Source of the DNA: JAOUEA01 sp963825685 | Lineage (GTDB): Bacteria; Actinomycetota; UBA4738; HRBIN12 | Length of the DNA: 64,000 nt | Assembly: GCA_963825685.1 (NCBI GenBank) | Contig: CAWGUD010000037.1 | Span: 62,001 to 126,000, forward strand | Direction: 5' to 3' | Shown here: positions 16,050-25,292 of the stretch, piece by piece | Numbering within the stretch: position 1 is the stretch's first letter | How the letters are laid out: every line of letters starts with the position of its first letter | Made by a program: the position numbers and the translations under genes | Notes under the pieces: model-generated | Seen by the model: the letters and a program-made list of their open reading frames with translations, nothing else | The model's database searches: none | What the model was told of the DNA's origin: nothing

Positions 16050-16890
16050 GTGCGGTCGCTGGGCATCGACGTCGGCGTCGGCAAGGGCCTCGACGTCGTG
16101 CTGCTCGACGAGCGCCGTGTGCCCCTGCACGTCTCGTCGCGCGTGCACGTCCGTGACGTGGAGCACGTGATCCGCGACCTGCGGCCCGACGTCGTCGCGA
16201 TCGACTCGCCGCCGCGCTGGGCCCCATCGGGGCGCTCACGGCTCACGGAGCGCCAGCTGGCGGCCCTCAACATCTCGTCGTTCAACACCCCCAGCGAGGC
16301 GCACGGCAAGGGCAATCGCTTCTTCGCGTGGATGGAGGTCGGCTTCGAGGTGTTCGCGCAGGCGGCGGCGGCCGGGTTCCCGACGTACTCGGCCGGCAGC
16401 CCACGGGGGAAGGCCCTCGAGGTCTTCCCGCATGCGACCGCGGTCGTGCTGGCGGGCTGCCTCCCTCCCAAGGGGACGCGCAAGCACGTCTGGCGCACGG
16501 CCGTGCTCCGGGCCCAGGGCGTGCGCACCGACGAGCTCGGATCCGCCGATCGCGTCGACGCCGCCCTCGCCGCGCTCACCGGGCTGTATGCCCTCGACGG
16601 GACGGCGATTCGCTCCCGGCGATCCGCGAGAGGGCGTGATCGTGGTGCCGTCGGCAGCGCTGCCGGCCACGCCGTACCGCCCGGGCTCGGCCGCGCCGCG
16701 CGCGACGGAGCCCCTGTTCACGTACTGCGCATGCGGTGACCCGGGCTGCGACCGGCTCGTCCGCGGGGAGTTCGCCCCCGGTCACGATGCGAAGCGCAAG
16801 GCCATGCTGTGGAAGCGCGCCCGTGAGGGCGCCGAGGCGCTCGACGAGCTCGCGGCCCGCGGGTGGAAGCCGCCTCCGGAGATGCGATGA
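16050..16890 (+). CDS. DUF429 protein with a C-terminal cysteine-rich tail (one frameshift)
   Basis: The start is a GTG at 16050, 9 nt after the cbs stop region. The first part follows the DUF429 pattern (RNase H-like fold): LGIDVGVGKGLDVVLLDE, VVAIDSPPRW, FNTPSEAHGKGNRFFAWMEV, EVFPHATAVVLAG and ADRVDAALAALTGLYA. After a frameshift near 16605 it goes on in another frame with FAPGDPREGVIVVP. It ends in a small module CACGDPGCDRLVRGEFAPGH, which looks like a metal-binding knuckle. The biochemical role of DUF429 is not known to me. The stop overlaps the metB-like gene start (ATGA). Confidence 0.7.
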
Positions 16891-18061
16891 GGAGCGTGCC
16901 GATGCGTGACGAAGACGCCGACGATCGACGTCGATTCGAGACGAGGGCGATCCATGCCGGCCAGGATCCAGACGCCCCGTACGGCGCGGTGAACGTGCCG
17001 ATCTACCAGACCTCGACGTACGCGCAGCCCGAGGTCGGTTCCCCGAAGGTCTGGGACTACGCGCGCGGTGGGAACCCCACGAGGGAGGCCTTCCAGCAGG
17101 CCCTCGCCTCACTCGAGGGTGGGGCGCGAGGCTTCGCGTTCTCGAGCGGGCTCGGGGCCGAGACCACGTTGCTGCTGACCCTTCGCCCCGGCGACCACGT
17201 GGTGCTCGCCGACGATGTCTACGGGGGGACGTACCGGCTGTTGTCGAAGGTGCTGGGCGACTGGGGGCTCTCGTTCTCGACCGTCGATCTCGGTGACCTC
17301 GGCGCGCTCTCGTCGTCGCTGACGCCTGCCACGAAGCTCGTCTGGATCGAGACCCCGTCGAACCCGCTGCTCAAGATCGTCGACATCGGGGCGGTGAGCG
17401 CGGTCGCGCACGAGCACGGGATCCGCGTGGTGGTGGACAACACGTTCGCCACGCCCGCCCTGCAGCGGCCGCTCGCCCTCGGCGCCGATGCCGTCGTGCA
17501 CAGCGTGACGAAGTACGTCGGTGGTCACTCCGACCTGATCGGCGGCGCGATCGTCACGAGCGACGAGGAATGGATCGAGCGGCTCGGCTTCCTCGTGAAC
17601 GCGGTGGGAGCCGTGCCCGGGCCGATGGACAGCTACCTCGCCCTGCGCGGCCTGAAGACGCTCGCCGTGCGGATGCGGGCGCACTGCGCCGGGGCCCGGG
17701 CGATCGCCGGGTACCTGCGGACCAGCCCTGCCGTCACCCGCGTGTTCTACCCGGGGCTCGAGGATCATCCCGGACACGAGGTCGCCGCCCGACAGATGGC
17801 GGACTTCGGCGGCATGGTGTCGTTCCGGGTGGGCAGCCCCGAACGCGCCCTCGCCGTCGCCCAGCGAACCGAGCTGTTCTTCCTGGCGGAATCGCTCGGT
17901 GGGGTCGAGTCGCTGATCGAGGTGCCCGGGCCGATGACCCACGCGAGCGTGGCCGGATCGCCCCTCGAGGTGCCGGCCGACCTCGTTCGTCTCTCCGTGG
18001 GCATCGAGCACCCCGACGACCTGATCGAGGACCTCGACCGGCCCTCACGGGCCAGCCGTGA
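16887..18061 (+). CDS. metB: Cystathionine gamma-synthase/lyase family PLP enzyme
   Basis: This is a Cys/Met-metabolism PLP enzyme of about 390 residues. Markers are TRAIHAGQDPD, PIYQTSTYAQ, YARGGNPTREAFQ, AFSSGLGAETTLL, VDNTFATPALQRPLALGAD and the PLP lysine Lys209 in VHSVTKYVGGHSD. The C-terminus reads LVRLSVGIEHPDDLIEDLDR. With one G restored near 18050 it ends ALTGQP-stop at 18059-18061; without it the frame runs on into the next gene. ATG 16887 overlaps the previous stop; ATG 16902 has a better ribosome site (gaggag). Synthase and gamma-lyase cannot be told apart by eye; the adjacent cbs suits either direction of transsulfuration. Confidence 0.88.
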
Positions 18062-18080
18062 GCGAGCCGTCGAGGGACCC

Positions 18081-18816
18081 ATGAGCGACGAGCCCTACTA
18101 CCGGCGCGATCTGGCCCTCGTGCACCATCGGGGGTTCGGGTTCCATGCCGACGACTGCGCACCGGGCATCCTGGCGCTGCTCGAACCTGTCCGGGCGCGT
18201 GACGGTCTCGTCGTCGAGCTCGGGTGCGGCAGCGGGCTGCTGACGAGGCACCTGATCGACGCCGGTCACCGGATGATCGCGACCGACGCCTCACCCGCGA
18301 TGCTCGATCTCGCCCGAGAGGTCGCCGGCGGGGCCGAGGAGATCCGCCTCCTGACCCTGCCGCACGATCCGATCCCTCCGCGCGGACGCGATCGTCTCGG
18401 TCGGACACGCGCTCAGCTACCTGCCGAACGCCGAGGCGATCGATCGCGCGCTCGTCGCGATCGCGAACGCGCTGCGGCCAGGCGGTGTGCTCGCGATCGA
18501 CCTCTGCGACCTCGAGTGGGCCGCGACCCGCATCGACCAGCCCAGCCGGGGGTGGGTCGGCGAGGATTGGGCGATCGTGACCGAGTTCTCGGTGCCCTCC
18601 CCAGACCGTTACGTGCGCCGGATGGCCACGTTCATCCGCGAGGACGACGGCTCGTGGCGGCGCGACGACGAGCGGCACGACAACGTGATGGTCGACACGT
18701 CGCTCGTGCCGGTCCTGCTCGCCGAGCACGGCGTGGAGGCGACCGTCGGACCGGCGTTCGGGGACGAGACGCTGCCCGTCGGCCTCCGTGCCGTCGTGGG
18801 CCACCGACCAGACTGA
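18081..18816 (+). CDS. SAM-dependent class I methyltransferase (one frameshift)
   Basis: This is a methyltransferase of about 245 residues. The start ATG at 18081 gives MSDEPYYRRDLALVHHRGFG. The SAM-binding loop is VVELGCGSGLLTRHLIDAG, followed by the acidic strand MIATDASPAMLDLAR. A frameshift near 18385 separates this from the second half, DAIVSVGHALSYLP, ALRPGGVLAIDLCDLEW and the C-terminal ETLPVGLRAVVGHRPD. The substrate is unknown. It follows the metB-like gene by 19 nt, so a link to sulfur or methionine metabolism is possible but not shown. Confidence 0.78.
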
Positions 18817-18834
18817 GCCCGGCCCGGGTTGGCC

Positions 18835-19468
18835 TCAGAGCCTGAGCGTCGTGCCGTCCCGGAGCGAGAGGTCCACCGCTCGGATCTGGGGATCTCCGTC
18901 GGACACGTCGAACGGCAAGGCCGTCGCCCTCGGGTCCGAGCCACTCGCGCAGGCGTACGGGGTCGCCCGCGATCTCCACGCTCGCGATCCCCGCGACGTC
19001 GACCTCGTGGCGGATCGCCGTGCGTCCAGGATGCAGCTCGGCGGGCACGTCCCAGGCGATGAAGAACGGCAGCCAGGCATCGCGTGCCTCGTCGTCGATG
19101 CCCGCGCCGCGCCACCGAAGCTCGACCCCGTCGGGTCGCCTGCGGGCGCCGGCCTCCACCTGCAGCCCGAGCCGTCGGGCGGTCACCTCGAGGTCGGTAT
19201 CCGACAGGCAGACGGCGAACCAGCGGTCTCGCCCGCCGTCGGACGACGCCAGGAGCGCCCGCCCGAGCGGGGTCGAGCTGCCCACCTCGTGATCGACGAC
19301 GGCGATGAGCTCGATGTAGCTGTCACCGAGCGGCACGATGCGGTTGCCCGTCCCCCATCGAGGATGCACCCCGCCGGGGACCGACGCGAGGCCGAGGTCA
19401 CGGTGCAGGCGCTCCCCCGCTCGGTCGAGATCCGACACCGCCAACACCACGTGATCGATCGTGTACAC
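18835..19468 (-). CDS. VOC-superfamily (glyoxalase-like) protein (one frameshift)
   Basis: The start is a GTG at 19468 with a gaggaga ribosome site. The sequence opens VYTIDHVVLAVSDLDRAGER, the classic first strand-helix of a vicinal-oxygen-chelate module, with the His of IDHVV as a likely metal ligand. GTGNRIVPLGDSYIELIAVV supplies the Glu. A second module runs from about WFAVCLSDTD onward. A frameshift near 18920 is needed to reach the natural C-terminus DGDPQIRAVDLSLRDGTTLR. It resembles the Glyoxalase_3-like group; the reaction is unknown. It is convergent with the methyltransferase gene. Confidence 0.72.
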
Positions 19469-19533
19469 CCGCGTCTCCTCTCGTCGCGAACCCCGCCATC
19501 GTGCCATCTCGCGATACCGTCGATGGATGCGCC

Positions 19534-20743
19534 ATGGCCAGACTCGCGGTCGCGGCCTTCCTGATCGCCGCCTCTCTCGCCGTCACCGGCGGCGGCCGCA
19601 GACCTCGAGCCGCGGCCGTTCCTCGACGATCTCGCGTTCCCGACGAACATGGCGTTCCTGCCCGACGGCACGCTGCTGTTCACGGAGAAGGAGACCGGCA
19701 ACGTGCGGGTCGTCACCCCTGGGGGTGAGCTGGTCGATCGGCCGTTCATCACGCTTGCGGTGATCCCCGACGCGGAGCGTGGTCTGCTCGGCATCGCGGT
19801 ACACCCCGACTTCGAGCGGGAGCCATGGGTGTACCTCTACCGCTCCGACCCCGCGGACGGGCTGAACCGGCTCGTCCGCGTGCGGGCGGCCGGTCCGGTC
19901 GCCGAGGGTCAGCCCGAGACGCTCCTCGACGGCATCAGCGCCGTCGCCGGCTACCACAACGGCGGCGATCTCGCGTTCGGTGCCGACGGCTCGTTGTTCG
20001 TGGCCCTGGGCGAGGCACACGAAGCTGATCGGGCCCAGGACGAGACCGATATCGGCGGCAAGATCGCGCGGCTGACGGCCGCAGGGGGCGTACCACCGGA
20101 CAACCCGTTCGGACCCGACAACCCCGTCTGGTCGATCGGGCATCGGAACTCGTTCGGCCTCTGCGTCGATCCAGCGACCGGGACGCTCTGGGAGACGGAG
20201 AACGGCCCCGACGTCGACGACGAGGTGAACGTGATCGAGCCGGGCGGCAACTACGGCTGGCCGGCGGTCACGGGCATCTCCGACGAAGACGAGTTCATCG
20301 ATCCCCTCCTGGTCTTCCGCGACACGATCGCCCTCACCGGGTGCGCGGTGGTCGGCGGCGACCTGTGGTTCGGATCGTTCGACGGCCGACTGTGGCGCAT
20401 GCCCGCATCGGCGGACGCCGCCGCGCAGGCCGAGGAGATCGCTCGGTTCCCGGCGGGGGTGACCGACGTGCTGCTCGGGCCCGACGGCGCCCTCTACGTC
20501 GCCACCGCGGACTCGATCTGGTCCCTACGCCTCGAGGAGGTGAGCGGGTCCACCCCGACCCCGACGCGGACCGACCCACCGTCGGCCACCCCCTCGCCGC
20601 AGGTGGTGGCGACGGCGGACGACGGCGACGCGTGGCGTCCGTGGATCGCGGTCGCCGCGCTCGTCGTGCTGGCGGGCGCGCTCGGCGCCCGGTTCGTGGC
20701 CGGTCGCCGGCTCCGGCAGGGCGACCCCGACGACGATCGCTGA
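19534..20743 (+). CDS. Membrane-anchored PQQ-dependent sugar dehydrogenase-like protein (one frameshift)
   Basis: ATG 19534 gives a signal peptide (MARLAVAAFLIAASLAVTG). A frameshift near 19600 then leads to the beta-propeller of the soluble glucose/aldose dehydrogenase family: DLAFPTNMAFLPDGTLLFTE, ERGLLGIAVHPDF, AGYHNGGDLAFGADGSLFVA with the catalytic His, IGHRNSFGLCVDPATG, TENGPDVDDEVNVI and GGNYGWPAVTG. After the propeller comes a Thr/Pro linker (TPTPTRTDPPS) and a transmembrane helix (IAVAALVVLAGALGARFV) with a basic tail. So the enzyme is probably held on the outer face of the membrane, oxidising sugars outside the cell. No pqq synthesis gene is in the window. Confidence 0.83.
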
Positions 20744-20748
20744 GCGCC

Positions 20749-20916
20749 TCAGGCGGGCTTCGGGCGCTTCATGTAGGCGACCGTGGAGAGCGCTCCCGAA
20801 GGCGTCGGCTGCGCCACGACCGAGACCAGTTCCCAGCCGTCGTCGCCGAACGTGTTCAGGATCTCACCCGGGTTGTGCTCGAGCAGCGGCGCGACGAAGT
20901 ACTCCCACGCGGTCAT
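20749..20916 (-). CDS. Small conserved protein, DUF4177-like
   Basis: This is a 55-residue protein, MTAWEYFVAPLLEH, then GDDGWELVSVVAQ and AYMKRPKP. The WEY...GWELVSV pattern is typical of tiny DUF4177-like proteins. Its ATG at 20914-20916 overlaps the stop of the CoA-binding gene by 4 nt, so it is translationally coupled to it. No function is known to me. Confidence 0.65.
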   Translation of the reverse strand: MTAWEYFVAPLLEHNPGEILNTFGDDGWELVSVVAQPTPSGALSTVAYMKRPKPA

Positions 20917-21360
20917 GCGGTCCCCTCCCGTTGCAGTCGTTGATCGGCGCGCCTGATGCACACACCCATGATGACCTCGAGGCCCGCCTCGGTCGCGATG
21001 CGGTATGCCTCCTCGTTCACGATGCCGTCCTGCAACCACAGCACCTTCGCGCCGATCGCCACGGCATCGCGCGCGATCGGCGGCGTGTCCTCCGCGCGCC
21101 GGAACACGTCCACCACGTCGATCGCCAGGTCCTCCGGGGATGTCCCCCAACGACGGATAGGCTCGTTCACCGAGCACCTCGGTCTCCCGGGGGTTCACGG
21201 GCACGATGCGGTAGCCACGCTGTTGCAGGTAGGCGGCGACGTCGAGCGACGGGCGCCCGGGCTTCGACGAGAGCCCCACCACGGCGATCGTGCGGGCCTC
21301 CCCCAACAGGATGCGCAGCTCTCGATCCTCCGGAGCCACCGCGTTCACGGCATCGGCCAC
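20913..21360 (-). CDS. CoA-binding domain protein, YccU-like (one frameshift)
   Basis: This is a protein of about 148 residues with a Rossmann-type CoA-binding domain. From a GTG at 21360 it reads VADAVNAVAPEDRELRILL, then TIAVVGLSSKPGRPSLDVA and GYRIVPVNPRETEVLGERAY. A frameshift near 21145 is followed by the expected EDLAIDVVDVFRRAEDTPP, AKVLWLQDGIVNEEAYRIA and VIMGVCIRRADQRLQ. It starts within the last codons of the Nudix gene and overlaps the DUF4177-like gene, forming a three-gene unit. The role of the family is not established. Confidence 0.82.
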
Positions 21361-21926
21361 GTCGTCTCCTCCCTGATCGTCTCCAGCAACGTGTGGAGCA
21401 TCCATCCGGTCGCTCCCCACACGGTGTGTCCCTCGAGCTCGTACGCGAACCCTCGCCAGGTGTGCCCGTCCGGGCGGTCGTAGCTCACCGTCCGCTCGGC
21501 CGAGGCGAGGCGTTCGATGCCGAACACCAGCACCTCGTCGATCTCGGCCTCGTTCAGCCTGAACGCCGGCGCGCGGTCGAGCGTTCCGACGAACGGCACC
21601 ACGAGGATGCCGCTCACGAACGTGTGCACGGGAGGCAGGGCGCCGAGCAGGCGGGGCAGGGCCGGATCGAGCCCGATCTCCTCGTGCGCCTCGCGCAACG
21701 CGGTCTCGGCGAGGGTCTCACCGGGGTCCTGCAAACCCCCCGGGAAGGAGATCTCCCCGGCGTGGCGCGAGAGCGCGGCCGCCCGCACGGTGAACACGAG
21801 AGCCGGAGCCGGCTCGAGCACGATCGGGGCGAGCACCGCCGCGAGGCGGTCGTCGGCCCCGGGCGACGGCGACGGGTCGTCGTCGAGCGCCGCGGCGAGC
21901 GACGCGAGCGCATCGGCGTGTAGCAT
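21345..21926 (-). CDS. Nudix hydrolase, CoA pyrophosphatase-type (NudL-like)
   Basis: This is a protein of 193 residues. The Nudix box is complete, running from GGLQDPGETLAETALREAHE into EIGL, and is preceded by SRHAGEISFPGG, the upstream motif typical of CoA pyrophosphatases (NudL/NUDT7). It would cleave CoA or acyl-CoA to phosphopantetheine and 3',5'-ADP. The partner CoA-binding protein downstream fits a CoA theme. The ATG at 21926 lies 8 nt after TACCAT on the minus strand; that hexamer coincides with the start codon of the divergent M20 gene. Confidence 0.88.
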   Translation of the reverse strand: MLHADALASLAAALDDDPSPSPGADDRLAAVLAPIVLEPAPALVFTVRAAALSRHAGEISFPGGLQDPGETLAETALREAHEEIGLDPALPRLLGALPPVHTFVSGILVVPFVGTLDRAPAFRLNEAEIDEVLVFGIERLASAERTVSYDRPDGHTWRGFAYELEGHTVWGATGWMLHTLLETIREETTWPMP

Positions 21927-21940
21927 CGCGCGCCATGGTA
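21921..21940. promoter_or_regulatory. Interlocked two-way leaderless promoter
   Basis: The 20-mer TAGCATCGCGCGCCATGGTA carries the plus -10 TAGCAT (21921-21926) and the minus -10 TACCAT (21940-21935). Each is 8 nt from the start codon it serves. CAT of the first is the Nudix start codon on the minus strand, and ATG within the second is the M20 start codon on the plus strand. The two promoters therefore share the same DNA and should exclude each other. Confidence 0.6.
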
Positions 21941-23122
21941 GAGGAGGCCGTGCTCGACGCCGCAGCGGCCGCCGTCGACCCCGACGAGGTGCTCGCCTAC
22001 ACGCGCGCGCTGATCGCCGCGAAGAGCGAGAACCCTGGCGGCACGGAGGATCGGGCGGCGGCCGTCGCGAGCGACATCCTCACAGGAGTGGGAGCGAAGC
22101 CCGAGATCGTTCGTTCGGAGGCGGGACGCCCGAGCGTGGTGGCCTCGCTCGGCACCGAGAGGGGACCCAGCCTCGCGTGGAACGGTCACCTCGACGTCGT
22201 GCCGGCGGGTTCCCTCGACACATGGCGGCACGATCCGTGGGCCGGAGAGATCGACGACGACGGTCGCCTCGTCGGCCGCGGCGCCGCGGACATGAAGGGT
22301 CCGATCGGGGCCGCCCTCGCTGCGGCGTCGGCGCTGCGTCGGGCCGGCACGCCGCTGGCCGGGTCGCTCGTCTTCCACCTGGCGGCCGACGAGGAACTCG
22401 CCGGCGTGCACGGCACGAGGGTGCTCTGGGAACGTGGCCTGCTGACCCAGGACGCCGCGATCGTGGGTGAACCGAGTGAGCTACAGGTCGGGCTCGCCGA
22501 GCGAGGGGGCGCATGGTTCACGGCCACAGCCTTCGGGAAGGCCGCCCACGGCTCGCAGCCTCACCGAGGCGTGAACGCGATCACGTCGATGGCCCGGTTC
22601 CTGCTGCGGTTGCCCGAGGTGCTCCCCGACATCGAGCACCCGCTCGTGGGTCGCCCGACGGTCAACGCCGCCATGATCGAAGGGGGCAGCGCCCCCAACG
22701 TCGTGCCGGACCGGTGTGCGGTCGACATCGACCGGCGTATCGTGCCCGGCGAGACCGACCCTGACGCGGTGCGGACGCCGTTCCTGGCGATCGTCGACTC
22801 GCTGCGGAGCGAGCACCCCGAGGTCGAGATCGAGATCCGGCTCCGGGAGTGGACCGACGCCGCCGAGGCGTCGCCCGATACCGACATCGCGCGGATCGCG
22901 GTCGAGGCCGTCCGGGCGACGACGGGCACCGCGGCCGACCTGGTGGGGTTCACGGGTATCACCGATGCGCGCTTCTACATCAACCAGGCGGACATCCCGA
23001 CCGTGATCTGCGGTCCAGGCTCGCTCACGGTGGCCCACACCGCCGACGAGTGGGTGCCGGTCGACGAGCTCGTCGCCGGGGCCAGGGCCTACGCACGCAT
23101 GTTCGCTGCCTCGCTCGCCTAG
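21935..23122 (+). CDS. M20 metallopeptidase, ArgE/DapE type
   Basis: This is a protein of 395 residues with the complete M20 metal site: WNGHLDVVPAG, GRGAADMKGPIGAAL, AADEELAG with the Glu-Glu pair, VGEPSELQVG and TVAHTADEWVP. The dimerisation domain lies between (AHGSQPHRGVNAITSM). Likely substrates are N-acyl amino acids or succinyl-diaminopimelate; the exact one is not clear. Unlike the M20 gene at 570-1799, this one keeps all catalytic residues. It starts 9 nt from the Nudix gene on the other strand, from an interlocked promoter, and is probably leaderless. Confidence 0.88.
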   Translation: MVEEAVLDAAAAAVDPDEVLAYTRALIAAKSENPGGTEDRAAAVASDILTGVGAKPEIVRSEAGRPSVVASLGTERGPSLAWNGHLDVVPAGSLDTWRHDPWAGEIDDDGRLVGRGAADMKGPIGAALAAASALRRAGTPLAGSLVFHLAADEELAGVHGTRVLWERGLLTQDAAIVGEPSELQVGLAERGGAWFTATAFGKAAHGSQPHRGVNAITSMARFLLRLPEVLPDIEHPLVGRPTVNAAMIEGGSAPNVVPDRCAVDIDRRIVPGETDPDAVRTPFLAIVDSLRSEHPEVEIEIRLREWTDAAEASPDTDIARIAVEAVRATTGTAADLVGFTGITDARFYINQADIPTVICGPGSLTVAHTADEWVPVDELVAGARAYARMFAASLA

Positions 23123-23163
23123 GATTCGCATCGCACGTCGCGCTCCGGCGTATCCTTGTGGGG

Positions 23164-23514
23164 ATGGACACCGACGCCACCACGCCCCTGATCACGATCA
23201 CCGACGCCGCGGCCGCGAAGGCGCGCGCGCTGGCCGAGCGGGATGGCCGGCCCGACGCGGCCCTGCGCGTCCGGGTGACCGCGGGTGGGTGTTCGGGGTT
23301 CAGCTACGCGCTGACGCTCGAGGATGCACCGGCCGAAGGGGACCACGTCGCCGAGGGGCCGGGGGGCTTCAAGGTGCTGATCGACCCGGCGAGCGCGCCG
23401 ATCGTCACCGGATCCACGCTCGAGTTCAACGACTCGATGATGGACGGCGGGCTGAGGATGGTGAACCCGCAGGCCACGCACGAGTGCGCCTGCGGCGATT
23501 CCTTCAGCATCTGA
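23164..23514 (+). CDS. erpA: A-type iron-sulfur carrier (ErpA/IscA/HesB family)
   Basis: This is a protein of 116 residues with the three family cysteines: Cys43 in GGCSGFSYAL and Cys108/Cys110 in HECACGDSF. It would carry an Fe-S cluster to apo-enzymes such as IspH, which is also in this window. The ATG at 23164 lies 7 nt after TATCCT, consistent with leaderless transcription. A cysteine-poor relative is encoded at 46579-46851. Confidence 0.93.
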   Translation: MDTDATTPLITITDAAAAKARALAERDGRPDAALRVRVTAGGCSGFSYALTLEDAPAEGDHVAEGPGGFKVLIDPASAPIVTGSTLEFNDSMMDGGLRMVNPQATHECACGDSFSI

Positions 23515-23539
23515 GCCGATCGACTGCCTCGCCCCGGCG

Positions 23540-23932
23540 TCACGCGACCTGCAGGGTTCCCGTCATGGAGGGGTGGATCTCGCAGTGGAACCCCACCGAC
23601 TCCGACAGCTCGACGGTGACGGTGATGTTCTGACCCGCGGAGACCGCCGCATCGACGGTGTCGTCGTCGAGCGTGAACGTATGGTCGACGGTGTCGGCGT
23701 TCGTGATCGCGATGTCGGTCGATCCGGCGGCGACCGTGATCGTCGTGGGCTCGAACGTGAGGTCGACGATGTTGATCGCGGCCGACCCGGGTGCGAGATC
23801 GCCGACATCCGACTCGGTCTCCGTGGTGTCTGGGTCGCTTCCGTCCGAGTCGCTCGAACACGCCCCGAGGACCAGGGTCGCGGCCATGACCGCCGCGAAC
23901 AGCACGGTCAGCCGAACACGTGGCAGTTCCAT
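23540..23932 (-). CDS. Cupredoxin-domain lipoprotein
   Basis: This is a protein of 130 residues. The start has a gaggaggga ribosome site. A lipoprotein signal (MELPRVRLTVLFAAVMAATL with lipobox VLGAC, Cys25) is followed by an acidic linker and one plastocyanin-like domain. Type-1 copper ligands are visible: His in VDHTFTLDD, then Cys117, His120 and Met123 in GFHCEIHPSM, the C-x2-H-x2-M spacing of amicyanin. It probably carries single electrons at the outer membrane face; a partner is not evident nearby. Confidence 0.87.
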   Translation of the reverse strand: MELPRVRLTVLFAAVMAATLVLGACSSDSDGSDPDTTETESDVGDLAPGSAAINIVDLTFEPTTITVAAGSTDIAITNADTVDHTFTLDDDTVDAAVSAGQNITVTVELSESVGFHCEIHPSMTGTLQVA

Positions 23933-24052
23933 CGGTCTCCCTCCTCGCCTGCACCGACCGTCCGAGGCGCTTGACGACCGAGCCTATCCCAGCAGCGCAG
24001 CACCTGCGAGGCAACGAGGGTCGAGGCGACACCGTCGGCTATGCTGCCGCCG

Positions 24053-25183
24053 ATGCCGGCGCCCACCGACAAGACCCAGTGGAAGCACCTCTACGACGAG
24101 GTCGTGACCACCGGGCTCTGCACGGGGTGCACGGCATGCATCGTCGCCTGTCCGTTCAACGTGCTCGGCTACGAGGACGATCTCCCTGTCCAGCTGCAGG
24201 ACGAAGGACCAGACCGCTGTTCGCACGGCGACAAGGGTTGCTCGCTCTGCACCCTCGCGTGTCCGCGGTTCCGCGACTGGGAAGCCGAGATCGACACGAC
24301 GCTGTTCGGCATGGCGCGGACACCCGACGAGGTGATCGGCAAGCACCGCGAGATCGTGCTCGCGCGGGCCGCGGCGCCCGAGGCGCTGATGAGCGGCCAG
24401 GACGGCGGCGTGGTCTCGGCCCTCCTGATCTGGGGACTGGCGACCGGTCAGATCGACGGAGCATGCACATCCAAGCTCTCCGACGAGCGGCTGTGGGATG
24501 CCGAGCCCACGGTCGTCACCGATGCGCAGGGCGTGCTCGACACGGCGGGTTCCCGCTACACCTACTCGGCGAACCCGCTGGCCCTGCTGCAGGCGGCGGA
24601 GTTGGGGCTGTCGAACGTCGCGCTCGTGGGCATGAGCTGCCAGGCGAGCGTGACGGGATCGATGGAGGCGCGCCGCGTGAACAAGTGGCGCAAGAAGATC
24701 GCCTGGACGCTCGGCCTGCTGTGTTCGAAGACGTTCACCTACGACGGGCTCATGGTGGACATCGCCCAGAACGAGCTGGGGCTCGATCTCGACCATCTCG
24801 TCCGGGTGAACGTGAAGGGCAAGCTGCTCTTCTACACCGACGACGGCGACGAGCACACGTACTCGTTGAAGGAGGCCCACCGGTACACACGGCCGGGGTG
24901 CCTGCGCTGCCCCGACTTCGCCGCAGAGCACGCCGACATCTCGTTCGGCGGACTCGGTCAGTCCGAGGGCTGGACGCTCACGATCGTGCGGACGGATCGG
25001 GGCGCGGACATCTGGGGACGGGCCCTCGCCGACGGCGTCGTCGAGGCCCGGCCCGCCTCCGAGGACCCGAAGGCGGTCGAGCTGATGTTCAAGCTGGCCG
25101 AGAAGTCGCGCGCCAGATGGCCGGAACCCGGCGAGATGCCCTCCGCCGGAACCGCGCCCGGCCTCGTGCCCGAACCTTCCTGA
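24053..25183 (+). CDS. FrhB-family F420/Fe-S oxidoreductase subunit
   Basis: This is a protein of about 376 residues of the coenzyme F420 hydrogenase/dehydrogenase beta-subunit family. A ferredoxin-like N-terminus has CTGCTACIVACP (Cys23, 26, 29, 33) and a second group CSHGDKGCSLCTLACP. FrhB N- and C-domains follow, with SGQDGGVVSALLIWGL, VGMSCQASVTG, LGLLCSKTF, and TRPGCLRCPDFAAEHADISF. It likely moves electrons between F420H2 or a flavin and Fe-S partners. ATG 24053 is preferred over 24041 because TATGCT at 24040-24045 looks like the -10 box, 7 nt before it. An F420-type oxidoreductase and a ferredoxin are encoded at 30.4-31.8 kb. Confidence 0.88.
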   Translation: MPAPTDKTQWKHLYDEVVTTGLCTGCTACIVACPFNVLGYEDDLPVQLQDEGPDRCSHGDKGCSLCTLACPRFRDWEAEIDTTLFGMARTPDEVIGKHREIVLARAAAPEALMSGQDGGVVSALLIWGLATGQIDGACTSKLSDERLWDAEPTVVTDAQGVLDTAGSRYTYSANPLALLQAAELGLSNVALVGMSCQASVTGSMEARRVNKWRKKIAWTLGLLCSKTFTYDGLMVDIAQNELGLDLDHLVRVNVKGKLLFYTDDGDEHTYSLKEAHRYTRPGCLRCPDFAAEHADISFGGLGQSEGWTLTIVRTDRGADIWGRALADGVVEARPASEDPKAVELMFKLAEKSRARWPEPGEMPSAGTAPGLVPEPS

Positions 25184-25292
25184 CGGGTCGGAAGCCCTAC
25201 ACCCCGGCCACCATCGGCCGATACACGACATGTGACCCTTCGGGGTTCTGTCCGTGTGCGCGCGCATCGCGGACCGTGCGAGAGGAGGCGAC

